Shown piece by piece: positions 33,680-42,535 of a stretch of DNA of 64,000 bases. The notes beneath the pieces are model-generated. The model was not told the DNA's origin. It worked only from the letters and a program-made list of their open reading frames with translations, and made no database searches. Position numbers and translations under genes: made by a program. This stretch comes from an uncultured Flavobacteriaceae bacterium. Its GTDB lineage: Bacteria; Bacteroidota; Bacteroidia; Flavobacteriales; Flavobacteriaceae. Each line of letters begins with the position of its first letter. The first letter of the stretch is position 1. The stretch covers positions 100,175 to 164,174 of the forward strand of contig CAJJAZ010000007.1 of NCBI GenBank assembly GCA_905182295.1. Direction: 5' to 3'.

Positions 33680-35008
33680 TTATTCTTCGAGTAGGTTTTC
33701 AGTGTCACTCCTTTTTAGCAGTGCTTCTGGAAGTGATTTCTTCGCCCTGGCACCCATTTTCTTGAGTTTTTCTACACTAGTAATTAGGTTTCCTTTGCCC
33801 TCAACCAATTTGTTCATAGCTGCTGAGTAAGCCCCTTTAGACTCATCCATTTTTTTTCCTAATTGAATGAGGTCTTGAGAAAAACCTTCAAATTTGTCAT
33901 AGAGTGCACCAGCTTGTCTCGCAATCTCTAGTGCGTTTTTCTGTTGCTTTTCATTGGTCCACATGGTTACTATGGTCCTAAGTGTTGCCAATAAAGTACT
34001 TGGGGTAACAATCACAATATTCTGTTCAAAAGCCTTAGTGTAAATGCTAGGATCCTCATTAATGGCTACTGCAAAAGCAGGTTCTATTGGAACAAAAAGT
34101 AGCACAAAATCTGGGCTTTCTATTTGGTAAAGATCCTCATATTTTTTGGCAGACAATTGGTCAATATGTCTTTTTAAAGAATTGAGGTGTTCTTTTAATT
34201 GGACCGCAGCTTCTTGGTCATTTTCGGCATTCACATACCTTTCATAGTGGGTCAATGAAACCTTAGAATCTACAATCATCTTATTGCCATCTGGAAGCGC
34301 AATCACTACATCTGGCATAAGCCTATTTCCCTCTTCTGTTTCGAAACTTTGCTGAACAAAATATTCTCTATCTTTCTCTAAGCCAGATTTCTCTAATACC
34401 CTTTCTAAAACCAATTCACCCCAATTTCCTTGCATTTTAGAATCTCCTTTTAAAGCTTTTGTCAGGTTTTCTGCTTCCTGGGTAATCTTTAAGTTTTGTG
34501 ATTGTAGGGTAATTAGCTGCTCTTTTAGTGCGGCGTGAATATGAATGTTTTCTTTCTGTGAATCTTCTACTTTTTTCTCAAAGAGTTGAATTTTCTCCTG
34601 AAGGGGTAAGAGTATATTAGCAATGTTTTCTTTGTTTTGATGGGTAAATTTTTGACTCTTTTCGTCTAGTATTTTATTCGCAAGATTTTCAAACTCTTTA
34701 GCGAATTTTTCTTGAAGTTTAGAGACTTCGTCTTTTTGTTCGTTATTCTTTTCTTCTAAATGCCTCAGGTTTGCTTCCATTCTTGCCTGGTCGTTACCTA
34801 ATATTTCTTTTTCAGATTGTAGGATTTGTTTGGTTTCCTCTGTTTTTTTAAGCAGTGCTTCACTTTGTGTTAATCTGGCTTCTAAGCCTGCAATTTTTTC
34901 ATTACTGTCTCCAGATGAAGCCTTTGACTTTAAATTCTTCACATAGCCACCAAGGAAAAAACCGATGGCTAAAAATAGAATAGGTAAAAGAGTAGGGAGA
35001 AAATCCAT
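33680..35008 (-). CDS. rmuC: DNA recombination protein RmuC
   Basis: A 442-residue RmuC-family protein. RmuC limits inversions and duplications between short repeats, and the family has a nuclease-like fold. Residues 3-22 form an N-terminal membrane anchor (LPTLLPILFLAIGFFLGGYV), about 30-200 a long coiled coil rich in Glu, Lys and Gln, and about 200-420 the conserved domain with GNWGELVLERVLEKSGL, PDVVIALPDGNKMIVDSKV and FVPIEPAFAVAI. The length is usual. It begins 25 bases after btuD on the same strand, so it may be read from the btuFCD promoter, although its function has no clear link with cobalamin. Confidence 0.92.
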   Translation of the reverse strand: MDFLPTLLPILFLAIGFFLGGYVKNLKSKASSGDSNEKIAGLEARLTQSEALLKKTEETKQILQSEKEILGNDQARMEANLRHLEEKNNEQKDEVSKLQEKFAKEFENLANKILDEKSQKFTHQNKENIANILLPLQEKIQLFEKKVEDSQKENIHIHAALKEQLITLQSQNLKITQEAENLTKALKGDSKMQGNWGELVLERVLEKSGLEKDREYFVQQSFETEEGNRLMPDVVIALPDGNKMIVDSKVSLTHYERYVNAENDQEAAVQLKEHLNSLKRHIDQLSAKKYEDLYQIESPDFVLLFVPIEPAFAVAINEDPSIYTKAFEQNIVIVTPSTLLATLRTIVTMWTNEKQQKNALEIARQAGALYDKFEGFSQDLIQLGKKMDESKGAYSAAMNKLVEGKGNLITSVEKLKKMGARAKKSLPEALLKRSDTENLLEE

Positions 35009-35033
35009 AGTGACTTAGTTTTTTATAAAGGTA

Positions 35034-35819
35034 CTATTTTGACTTTGAATCGCGGTATAAAAACTGGGTTGTAGCGGGATCAAAATACACTTGTTCTTTT
35101 GGAAATAAATTGTCAAAAACCCCTTCTTTGATAAGATTTTCAGGGGTATTAAAAAAAGATTTATCCTCTGTGAGGGCTAAGATAAAATCTGCATTTGTAA
35201 TGGCTTTTTCTATGTCATGGGTGGTGTACACAATGGTTTTGTTTTTTTCTTTCACTAGTTTTTTCATCAGTGATAACAACTGCGCTTTGTGGTGGTGATC
35301 TAGATGAGACATTGGTTCATCTAAGATCATATAAGGGGTTTCTTGCGCTAGGGCTCTCGCTATAAAGGCCCTTTGCTTTTGTCCGTCGGATAGGGCGTAA
35401 ATTTTAGTGCTCGCAAGGGCTTCTAATGCTGTAAAGACAATGGCTTCTCTAATGCACTCAACATCCTTTTTGCTTGGTTTAGAGTACCAGTTTAAAAAAG
35501 GGTATCGTCCAAGGGCCACCAATTCATTTACTGTCATATTTTCACTCGAAAATGTTGTTGTAAAAACGAAGCTGAGTAAACGGGCTCTTTGGTTGCTGGG
35601 TATATTCTTAAGCGATTGGCCTTCAAGTAAAACGTCTCCTTCTAGTGATGTCAGTTGCTGTCCAATAGTCTTAATTAAGGTGGTTTTTCCTGAACCATTT
35701 TTTCCAATGACAGCGGTGAGCTTTTTCTCAGGAATTTTCAAATCAAAGGGCCCCGCAATTTGTTGCGATTTACTTCTGTCTTTATATCCTATAATTAAAT
35801 CTGTAAATTCTAAAGCCAT
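35034..35819 (-). CDS. btuD: ABC transporter ATPase, cobalamin/ferric siderophore type
   Basis: A 261-residue ATPase of the FecE/BtuD group that drives an inner-membrane importer. Walker A is GKNGSGKTT at residues 39-47, the signature LSDGQKQRAFIARAL, Walker B YMILDEPMSHLD, and the switch His is in YTTHDIEKA. The signature has Asp instead of the second Gly (LSDGQ), a change common in BtuD and siderophore ATPases. The gene overlaps the permease stop by one base. Substrate: cobalamin is inferred because the divergent receptor gene carries a B12 riboswitch; iron-siderophore transport is the alternative. Confidence 0.87.
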   Translation of the reverse strand: MALEFTDLIIGYKDRSKSQQIAGPFDLKIPEKKLTAVIGKNGSGKTTLIKTIGQQLTSLEGDVLLEGQSLKNIPSNQRARLLSFVFTTTFSSENMTVNELVALGRYPFLNWYSKPSKKDVECIREAIVFTALEALASTKIYALSDGQKQRAFIARALAQETPYMILDEPMSHLDHHHKAQLLSLMKKLVKEKNKTIVYTTHDIEKAITNADFILALTEDKSFFNTPENLIKEGVFDNLFPKEQVYFDPATTQFLYRDSKSK

Positions 35820-36856
35820 TACAATTGAATTTGTTTTTTTCTAACCAAAAGCCATATCACTATGGGAGATCCAAATAATGCAGTAATGGCATTGATAGGC
35901 AATACTTTTGCACTTCCTGGTAGTTGGGCGATACTATCCGAAATAAGCATAAAAATGGCCCCCATGAGTAAACTAGTAGGGATTAAAATTTTATGGTTGC
36001 TGGTGTTCCAGATTAACCTGCATATATGAGGAACGGCTAAACCTAGAAAAGCTATTGGACCAACGAAAGCGGTAATACTTCCTGCGATAAGACCTGTTGC
36101 AATAAGAATGATTAAACTCGTTTTTTTAAGTGAAATCCCAAGACTTATGGCATAGTCATTTCCTAATAACATGGCATTTAAAGCGTTTGTATTTAGGATG
36201 CTGACAAAGCTTCCAATACCTACAAATAAACCCAGTATACCAATATCTGAAAGTGCTAGATTTCCGAGATTTCCATAGGTCCAAAAGACAAACTTCTGAA
36301 GAGATTCTTTAGAACTGAAAAAAGCTAAAATACTTACCACAGCACTACTTAAACTTCCAAACATAAGACCAATAATAAGTAGGGCCATAGTATTTTTTAT
36401 TCTTGTAGCTACCGTAGCAACTATGAATAAAACAGAAAAACTCCCTATACTAGCGGCTATGGTGGTAGACCAGTTTCCTATGAGCCATTGCGGTAAAAAA
36501 GCTCCCAGTGCAGTAGCGCCCATAATGTACAATGCGGCTCCTAAGCTAGCCCCTGAACTAATACCCAGCACATATGGTCCAGCTAAGGGATTTTTAAATA
36601 AGGTCTGCATGAGTAAACCACTGATAGAAAGTCCAGCGCCTACAATAACAGCCGTAATGGCTTTTGGAATTCTGTAGTGATGTATAATATAATCTAATTG
36701 ACTGTTTTGAGTGGTAGGACCAAAAACACTTTCTAGTATTGTTTTTATGGATATTTCTACAGAGCCAAAAGAAATATTAATAAAAAAAGTCATGAAGAAA
36801 AGCACTCCCAATAGGAGATAGCGGATTTTTCTTTGGGTGTTTATAGAGCTAGTCAT
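35819..36856 (-). CDS. btuC: ABC transporter permease, FecCD/BtuC family
   Basis: A 345-residue permease of the FecCD family with about ten membrane spans. Family motifs are GAGLSISGLLMQTLFKNPLAGPYVLG near residue 80 and GPIAFLGLAVPHICRL near 270, with the C-terminal LPINAITALFGSPIVIWLLVR. It would form a dimer with two ATPase subunits to import cobalamin (or a siderophore) from the periplasm. It overlaps the binding-protein gene by eight bases and the ATPase gene by one, a tightly coupled three-gene unit. Confidence 0.88.
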   Translation of the reverse strand: MTSSINTQRKIRYLLLGVLFFMTFFINISFGSVEISIKTILESVFGPTTQNSQLDYIIHHYRIPKAITAVIVGAGLSISGLLMQTLFKNPLAGPYVLGISSGASLGAALYIMGATALGAFLPQWLIGNWSTTIAASIGSFSVLFIVATVATRIKNTMALLIIGLMFGSLSSAVVSILAFFSSKESLQKFVFWTYGNLGNLALSDIGILGLFVGIGSFVSILNTNALNAMLLGNDYAISLGISLKKTSLIILIATGLIAGSITAFVGPIAFLGLAVPHICRLIWNTSNHKILIPTSLLMGAIFMLISDSIAQLPGSAKVLPINAITALFGSPIVIWLLVRKKQIQL

Positions 36857-37985
36857 CTAGTCTTCTGAAAAAAGTAAATGAATGATTTGGTAGTAATTCA
36901 GGGTGTAAAATAGCGATAAGGTCTTTAAGTACCAAATCAGGTCTTTGTGGTGCCAGTTCATAATAGAGAACACCTCCTGTGGCTCCTTTATTTGATGAAA
37001 AACTATAAATATTTTTATTTTTGAAAGCTTCAAATTGGCTGTAATGTGCACTTTTTTTTAGCATTTTGTGATAGCTGGTAAATTGTGCAGGTCCTATCCA
37101 AAAATCGGAATGAGTCGCTTTGCTAAGCACATATTCAATTCCAAATGCATCACTCCCTGTATGATTGTTATTAAAAATATAACTGCCATTGGCATCCTGA
37201 ATAAATTGAGCCGCCCAGCTTTTACCTCCAGGAGCATACCAAACATCTTTGTACATAGCTCCGCTAAAAACGGTTGGAGTTTCTACCGCATGAGTCGCTA
37301 ATTTTTTTGCTTCTAAATACTGGTCATGAATATCTGAAAACAATTGATCTGCGCGATCAAGTTTATTTAACAATGCACCATATAAGTATATCCATGAGGC
37401 TTTGCCCAAGGGATGTTGTGCCAGCCAATCATGATTTAATATAACGGGAATACCACTATGCGCTATTGTTTCGTATAATTTGGGTTTTTCACCTACCGCA
37501 TATCCAATAATCAATTCTGGTGCTGCAGCTAAGACCAATTCAATATTGAGCTGTTCTTGGTGCCCCATTTCTTTTAAACTTCCTTTTTTTACTAGGCTTC
37601 TAAAAGAAGCCGACGAAATATAGTCTGTCCCAGGGAATCCTACGACAGTTTCACTGGCTTGGAGCATTTCAATCCCTGGAAGGTGTGTGGTAGAAGTTAC
37701 AATCATTTTCTCTACAGGAATGCGGATAATATTTTTATATTTTTTTCTAAGCGAATCTATTAGTGTAATACTGTCTTTGTGAACTAAGGCGTATATTTCA
37801 AAGGGGGTCTTAGTTTCTGCAGTATTTATCTGTTGAATTTCCAGTATTTTATATCCCCTTTTTTTAATAATATTAAAACCCTCCACAAATTCTGGATGGG
37901 AAAAAACAGCTTTAGCTTCTTGAGAAAATAGGGAATAAGAAGTAAAGAGAGCTACTATATAAATGAAGGATAAAAAAAATTTCAA
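36849..37985 (-). CDS. btuF: Periplasmic substrate-binding protein, BtuF-like
   Basis: A 378-residue binding protein of the BtuF/FecB group. A signal peptide covers about residues 1-22 (KFFLSFIYIVALFTSYSLFSQ). The two lobes carry ERIVVTS-type sequence (KMIVTSTTHLPGIEML), LAAAPELIIGY and WYAPGGKSWAAQFIQDANG. The start is TTG at 37985: an in-frame TAA lies a few codons upstream, no ATG precedes the signal peptide, and the TTG gives a proper signal sequence. The chain is longer than E. coli BtuF (266 residues), as in other Bacteroidota. Cobalamin as ligand is inferred from the divergent riboswitch-controlled receptor. Confidence 0.82.
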   Translation of the reverse strand: MKFFLSFIYIVALFTSYSLFSQEAKAVFSHPEFVEGFNIIKKRGYKILEIQQINTAETKTPFEIYALVHKDSITLIDSLRKKYKNIIRIPVEKMIVTSTTHLPGIEMLQASETVVGFPGTDYISSASFRSLVKKGSLKEMGHQEQLNIELVLAAAPELIIGYAVGEKPKLYETIAHSGIPVILNHDWLAQHPLGKASWIYLYGALLNKLDRADQLFSDIHDQYLEAKKLATHAVETPTVFSGAMYKDVWYAPGGKSWAAQFIQDANGSYIFNNNHTGSDAFGIEYVLSKATHSDFWIGPAQFTSYHKMLKKSAHYSQFEAFKNKNIYSFSSNKGATGGVLYYELAPQRPDLVLKDLIAILHPELLPNHSFTFFRRLDD

Positions 37986-38024
37986 TATGATTTGTTTATG
38001 TTTTTTTTAAAAGAATTAAAGACT

Positions 38025-38032
38025 CAAAATTA
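38025..38032 (-). promoter_or_regulatory. -7 element of the btuFCD promoter
   Basis: TAATTTTG on the minus strand matches the -7 consensus. Transcription would begin near 38018, leaving about 33 bases before the btuF TTG start, too short for a cobalamin riboswitch. No TTG lies at the standard distance, so only one element supports it. Confidence 0.45.
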
Positions 38033-38135
38033 CATATCTCCTAGTGATAATACACTATTGTAAGTTGTAAAATATCTTTTTAAAGAGGTAAGGATTATTT
38101 AATTGTTTAAGACTGCCTTTATTATAATTAAACAT

Positions 38136-38143
38136 TACCTTTG
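38136..38143 (+). promoter_or_regulatory. -7 element upstream of the cobalamin riboswitch
   Basis: TACCTTTG matches the Bacteroidota -7 consensus and sits just before the riboswitch aptamer. A -33 TTG is not seen at the usual spacing. The expected start is near 38150, so the 5' strand of the outermost pairing (38146-38151) may be only partly transcribed. Confidence 0.45.
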
Positions 38144-38145
38144 AA

Positions 38146-38324
38146 TTTGAATATTGGTGTGTCTCATTATTGGGATACTTAAAAGGGAAACTAGTAAGAA
38201 TCTAGTGCTGTTCCCGCAACTGTATGCTCAGTCTTAACAGACGCTGATTGTTTTTATACCACTGTAGTAAATCTATGGGAAGGTGACAATTCAGACGCAA
38301 GCCAGGATACCTGCCGTGTTCAAA
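38146..38324 (+). promoter_or_regulatory. Cobalamin (B12) riboswitch
   Basis: The aptamer contains, in order, the conserved pieces of the cobalamin riboswitch: AAAAGGGAA (38181-38189), GCTGTTCCCGCAACTGT near 38207-38223, TGGGAAGGTGAC near 38276-38287, and the B12 box AAGCCAGGATACCTGCC at 38299-38315. TTTGAA (38146-38151) can pair with TTCAAA (38319-38324) to close the outer stem. It binds adenosylcobalamin or a related form and should reduce BtuB synthesis when B12 is plentiful. It is on the plus strand only. The 415-base gap between btuF and btuB is filled by the two divergent promoters, this element and the expression platform. Confidence 0.95.
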
Positions 38325-38382
38325 CATAAGTGTTAAACTTTCGGGATAAAAGTTTTGGCGTGCTTTAGCATTCTGGCTACCC

Positions 38383-38396
38383 GTACAATTTTGTAC
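38383..38396 (+). promoter_or_regulatory. Start-site hairpin, possible riboswitch expression platform
   Basis: GTACA (38383-38387) pairs with TGTAC (38392-38396) over a four-base loop, ending four bases before the btuB ATG. Together with a second small hairpin near 38334-38353, it could control access to the start codon. No terminator with a T tract is seen between the aptamer and the ATG, so translational control is more likely than termination. Confidence 0.4.
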
Positions 38397-38400
38397 AAAA

Positions 38401-40338
38401 ATGAAATTTAAATGTAAGTTTACGGCCCTTTTTATGGCGGTACAATTGCTCGGTTTCTCTCAAACCGTCGCTAAAAATCAATCGAAAAAAGAAATACAAT
38501 CACAAGTAAAAGGGACTAAGGATTTATTTCGGAATCAATCACAAAAAGACACTACTTATCTAAACGAGGTTATTCTCAGTGACCTCAAAGCACCTTTGGG
38601 ATCTAATTTTAGGGGCGCTACTCAGGTCATCTTAAATTCAAGAGATCTGTTGCCATTTAGAACCAGAGGGGTTGCAACTGCCTTAAACCAATTAGCAGGA
38701 ATTGAAGTAAATGGATCTCGAGGTCCTCAGGGAAGTATTTTAAGTATTTATGCAAGAGGGGGCAGATCCAAACAAACCCTTGTTATTATAGATGGAATTA
38801 GGGTAGCAGATCCTGCGTCTGCTTCTTTGAGCTATGATCTAAGACTTTTAGACATTTCTCAGATAGATATTATTAAGGTCATAAAGGGAGCCAATAGTAG
38901 CCTTTACGGGACAAATGCAGGTGTGGTGGTCATAGATATTAGCACTAAAAAGTCTGTTGAAAAACCTGTTGGTTTTGTGTTGAATACACATATAGGAACG
39001 CATCAGACCGCTGAAAATCAAAACAACTCATTAAACTACACCAGTGTTTTTACTGGTTTAAGTGGTGAGGTAGCATCCTGGAATTACGCTTTGAGATATA
39101 GTCAACTAAACGCTACTGGGGTGTCTTCTTTTAATACTCCAGGGCAAATAGAAGATCCATTTTCTCAATCTGGATTACACCTTAGTTTGGGTAAGAATTT
39201 TTCTGATCAGCTGTCTACTAAACTCATAGTGGAGACCCAAAAAATAAGTGCAGACTACGATGACGCTTTTATGGGAAGAGATGCCAAAAATACCTTTCAA
39301 ACAACTCGAGATCATTTGGCTTCTCAATGGACATGGAGACAATCTAGAGGGGTTCTTAAGGCATCTGTTTCACTAGCAAGTTACGATTCGAAGGACATTA
39401 GTGCTTATGGGAGTAGTGTTTTAGCCAATAACATAAATGCAGAATTGATCTACAGGTATTTTGTAAATGAACAATGGAATATAATCACTGGTGTTCAGTA
39501 TATCAATGATCAAATTGAAGATAATCCGGACCAAAACACTCCAGCAACTGATTATAGCATTATCGATCCTTTTGCTTCTATCGGATATATAATAGGGCGC
39601 TTTAACATGCAGTTTGGAGGGCGTTTTAACCACCATAGCCAATATGGAGGTGAGTGGGTGTATCATGTTAACCCAAGTCTTTTTTTAGATCAATCAGAGC
39701 GATTTATGGCCCATTTCTCCCTCTCGTCTGCTTTTATAACACCCACACTAGGAATGTTTTTTGGCGCTTATGGTGCTAATGTAGATTTATTGCCTGAGAC
39801 CAATCAGAATACCGAGTTTGGTCTGTCTTTTGACGCTAAAAAAGGGACTCAGTTGGGGCTTACTTATTTCGATAGAAAAGAACAACTAGCCATCTATTTT
39901 AATGGTCCTGCTTTTCTATATGAAAATCAAATGAACGACACTTGGGCTAAGGGTCTAGAGTTTCAATTAGTGACTTCATTAGGGGAACAATTTAAAGTTC
40001 AAGCGAATTACAGTTGGACACAAGTTTCAGAGACCGCCATTAGAATACCCAAACACAAGGCCAATTTTAACCTGCAATTCAGTCCAAGTGAGTTTACTCA
40101 GTGGAGTTTATCTATGGCTTATACAGGAAAGAGGGTAGATACTGATTTTTCTACCTATGAACAGAAAACGCTCAAAGCTTTTTCTTTGATAGACCTTCAA
40201 TACGGTTTCCCATTGGGTCTCTTGAATTCTAGGGGATTTGTTTCAGTGAATAATTTGGGCAATGTTTCATTTGAGGAGACTGTTGGTTTTCAAACCTTAG
40301 GGAGAAACATTCGTTTAGGAATAGAAATAGGGCTCTAA
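38401..40338 (+). CDS. btuB: TonB-dependent outer-membrane receptor, BtuB type
   Basis: A 645-residue outer-membrane receptor. A signal peptide of about 24 residues is followed by a stretch around LNEVILSDL that may serve as the TonB box, then a plug domain with RGVATALNQLAGIEVNGSRG and SLYGTNAGVVVIDI, and a 22-strand barrel of alternating aromatic and polar residues ending in LGRNIRLGIEIGL, a typical barrel closure. The size is close to E. coli BtuB (about 600 residues) and much smaller than SusC proteins. The B12 riboswitch directly upstream makes cobalamin the likely substrate. The divergent btuFCD genes supply the inner-membrane step. Confidence 0.92.
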   Translation: MKFKCKFTALFMAVQLLGFSQTVAKNQSKKEIQSQVKGTKDLFRNQSQKDTTYLNEVILSDLKAPLGSNFRGATQVILNSRDLLPFRTRGVATALNQLAGIEVNGSRGPQGSILSIYARGGRSKQTLVIIDGIRVADPASASLSYDLRLLDISQIDIIKVIKGANSSLYGTNAGVVVIDISTKKSVEKPVGFVLNTHIGTHQTAENQNNSLNYTSVFTGLSGEVASWNYALRYSQLNATGVSSFNTPGQIEDPFSQSGLHLSLGKNFSDQLSTKLIVETQKISADYDDAFMGRDAKNTFQTTRDHLASQWTWRQSRGVLKASVSLASYDSKDISAYGSSVLANNINAELIYRYFVNEQWNIITGVQYINDQIEDNPDQNTPATDYSIIDPFASIGYIIGRFNMQFGGRFNHHSQYGGEWVYHVNPSLFLDQSERFMAHFSLSSAFITPTLGMFFGAYGANVDLLPETNQNTEFGLSFDAKKGTQLGLTYFDRKEQLAIYFNGPAFLYENQMNDTWAKGLEFQLVTSLGEQFKVQANYSWTQVSETAIRIPKHKANFNLQFSPSEFTQWSLSMAYTGKRVDTDFSTYEQKTLKAFSLIDLQYGFPLGLLNSRGFVSVNNLGNVSFEETVGFQTLGRNIRLGIEIGL

Positions 40339-40350
40339 AGAGCCCTATTT
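40325..40350. terminator. Terminator overlapping the btuB stop codon
   Basis: An 11-bp stem (40325-40335 with 40340-40350) whose four-base loop holds the TAA stop codon of btuB (40336-40338). T-rich sequence follows on the plus strand, and a moderately T-rich stretch on the minus strand may also serve the convergent S41 peptidase gene. Confidence 0.7.
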
Positions 40351-40372
40351 TATAGGTTTGAATGTAGAAATA

Positions 40373-41884
40373 TTATTTAATTTCTAAGCTTATATCTTTA
40401 TCTAAATACATTCTTTCTTTAAGTATTGTGTGATTTTTTGAATGATCAATTTCATTTAGAGGCATAGTTTCAAGTGGAGATATTCTTGCCCTACTGCTGG
40501 CGCTTACACCTGTAATTAAGGACAAAGCCTTAGCTAAAAGGGGTTCGGTAAGTGATCCAAATGCACCATAGTTACCAAGGACTTCTCTAATTTCATGATC
40601 AGGAGTAAATCCTGAAGTATAGTCAAAAAAGCCATCTGCATTTTCGTTTCTACCCACTAATGGCTGAAGACCCCAAGAATTTTCTGCATTTATACTTGAA
40701 GCTTTATCAGCATTGTAAATAAAGCTATTACTCGGCAGGTCTACTAGTGTAATAGAAAATTCATTTTTACCTCTAGTAGTACTTCCAACATGTATTACCT
40801 CCATATATGGATCCAAACCATTAATCAATAATTCAGAAGCAGAGGCTGAGCTTCCTGTAGCAATAATATATACCCTTGGAAGATTAAGGGTGTTAATAGG
40901 ACTTTCTCCTGTAGAATTAGCAAAATAATCTTTTAATTGACTTTCGCTTAGCTGTGGTTGTATTTTTGAATTCCAGCGTTGTTGGATGTACAATTTACTG
41001 GTGTCTGTTCCGTAAATCATACTGGCCAAAAGCCTAGAGGAGTTTACAGATCCTCCGGGATTATAACGTAAATCTAATACCAGCTCTGTGACACCCGCTG
41101 CTTTTAAAGTGCCAAAGGCTTCATTGAGTTCTTCGTTATAATTACTTGTGAAGCCGTTATATACAATATAGCCTACTTTAATGCCATTGGTTTCAATTAC
41201 TTTAGTCAGAAAAACAGGGTTTTCAGACAAGCCCTCTTCCTTAGTCAAGGAAACGGATTTACCATTGCTTGCTATGGCATTATTTTCTATACTGGCCATA
41301 TTTAGGGTATAGGTCGTATTGTCTCCAAACAAAAGGCTTTGATAGTTGTCTAAGTTCAAAGTCTGACCGTCTACTCCTGTAAATATTTCCCCCCTAGAAA
41401 TATCTGCTGTAGCGGCATTAGATCCTGGAACAATGTATCTGACATAACCATATACATTTTCGCTGTTGGCAAAAAGACTTAAGCCAAATTCTAATCCGTT
41501 ACTTCTAGAAATTCCCTGAAATGATTGCACTAAGTCCACATAGTCTTCTGCTAAATAGCTAAAGCGGTCTTCAGAGAATAATAATTTATCATTGTAAAAT
41601 GCATCTGGTTCTCCTTGGGCTTGTAAATAATCATTGTAAGACTTGTCCGTAGAAAATCTTGAGTCAGATAAGTCAGCTACATCTGCTTGCCAGAAATACC
41701 ATAAATTCATAGCTTTCCAAATAAAGTCATGGGCGGTAACATCTTTTGAAGTTGGTTCAGGATCTGGTGTGTCAGGAACTAGGGGTGCCGGACTGTCATC
41801 TTTAGAACAAGCTACAGTGAGCAATGCGACTAAAGTCAATAAAAAAAGAGATTTGTAAGAAATGGTCTGTGATAATAATTTCAT
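40373..41884 (-). CDS. S41-family peptidase, lipoprotein
   Basis: A 503-residue surface or periplasmic protease of the C-terminal processing peptidase (CtpA/tail-specific) family. The lipoprotein signal ends LTVACSKDD, followed by a Pro-rich linker. A PDZ-like region spans about 110-200 (FGLSLFANSENVYGYVRYIVPGSNA). The catalytic domain has Ser348 in the SASASE-like motif SSASASELL and the lysine of the dyad in STTRGKNEF about 25 residues later; both are present. Family members degrade or process exported proteins. It is transcribed toward btuB with a 34-base gap and divergent from the second sigma cassette; whether it belongs to either system is unclear. Confidence 0.87.
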   Translation of the reverse strand: MKLLSQTISYKSLFLLTLVALLTVACSKDDSPAPLVPDTPDPEPTSKDVTAHDFIWKAMNLWYFWQADVADLSDSRFSTDKSYNDYLQAQGEPDAFYNDKLLFSEDRFSYLAEDYVDLVQSFQGISRSNGLEFGLSLFANSENVYGYVRYIVPGSNAATADISRGEIFTGVDGQTLNLDNYQSLLFGDNTTYTLNMASIENNAIASNGKSVSLTKEEGLSENPVFLTKVIETNGIKVGYIVYNGFTSNYNEELNEAFGTLKAAGVTELVLDLRYNPGGSVNSSRLLASMIYGTDTSKLYIQQRWNSKIQPQLSESQLKDYFANSTGESPINTLNLPRVYIIATGSSASASELLINGLDPYMEVIHVGSTTRGKNEFSITLVDLPSNSFIYNADKASSINAENSWGLQPLVGRNENADGFFDYTSGFTPDHEIREVLGNYGAFGSLTEPLLAKALSLITGVSASSRARISPLETMPLNEIDHSKNHTILKERMYLDKDISLEIK

Positions 41885-42019
41885 AGGGTGTGGTATTTTT
41901 CAGTCATTTAAAAACAATGACCATTTAACAGTACAATTTACATACAAGAAAACAAAAAAAAAACTTTTTGGTAACAAATCACTCTCTGGTTCGTTATATT
42001 AATAAGCATTTAGAATAAC

Positions 42020-42535
42020 ATGGAAGAACCTGCATTCGTATCTTTTATTACTCCTTTACAAGAGCGCTTGTTTAGGGTGGCTAAAAGATTGTTGGTGTCT
42101 TCTCAAGAAGCCCAAGACGCAGTAGGTGAGATAACGTTAAAATTATGGGACAAGCGAGACAGTCTTAATTCAGTTCAGAATCTTGATGCTTACGCCATGA
42201 CCATGACCAAAAACTTTTGTTTAGATCGTTTAAAATCCAAACAAGGAAACCATTTGAGATTGGTTCATGTAAACTATGAAAAGCCTACAGACAGCCTTTC
42301 AGAATCTATTGAGCACAGAAACAGCTTGTCTATTGTTGAAAAAGCTATGGAACTATTGCCAGAAAAGCAAAAACTAGTGGTTCAGCTCAGAGATATAGAA
42401 GGTTTGTCTTATGAAGAGATTGAGGCTATTTTAGATATGAAACCCCCTGCTTTGAGAGTGGCTTTGTCAAGGGCTAGAAAAACATTAAAAGAAAATTTAG
42501 TAAAACACCATGCGTATGGACTTACAAAAAATTGA
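42020..42535 (+). CDS. ECF-type RNA polymerase sigma factor
   Basis: A 171-residue sigma-70 family factor. Region 2 is around AQDAVGEITLKLWDKRDSL with NLDAYAMTMTKNFCLDRLKS. Region 4 is LLPEKQKLVVQLRDIEGLSYEEIEAIL, then PPALRVALSRARKTLKENL, the DNA-binding helices. It leads a four-gene cassette with a single-span membrane protein (26-base overlap) and two DUF4252 proteins. In this family the membrane partner usually holds the sigma factor inactive until an envelope signal arrives; here that is inferred. It is unlike the first sigma factor of the window (18813-19352) except in the general fold. Confidence 0.9.
   Translation: MEEPAFVSFITPLQERLFRVAKRLLVSSQEAQDAVGEITLKLWDKRDSLNSVQNLDAYAMTMTKNFCLDRLKSKQGNHLRLVHVNYEKPTDSLSESIEHRNSLSIVEKAMELLPEKQKLVVQLRDIEGLSYEEIEAILDMKPPALRVALSRARKTLKENLVKHHAYGLTKN

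Noticed and set aside
37986..38100. Second cobalamin riboswitch for btuFCD on the minus strand
   Set aside because: No B12 box or other aptamer piece is seen on that strand, and the predicted leader is too short.
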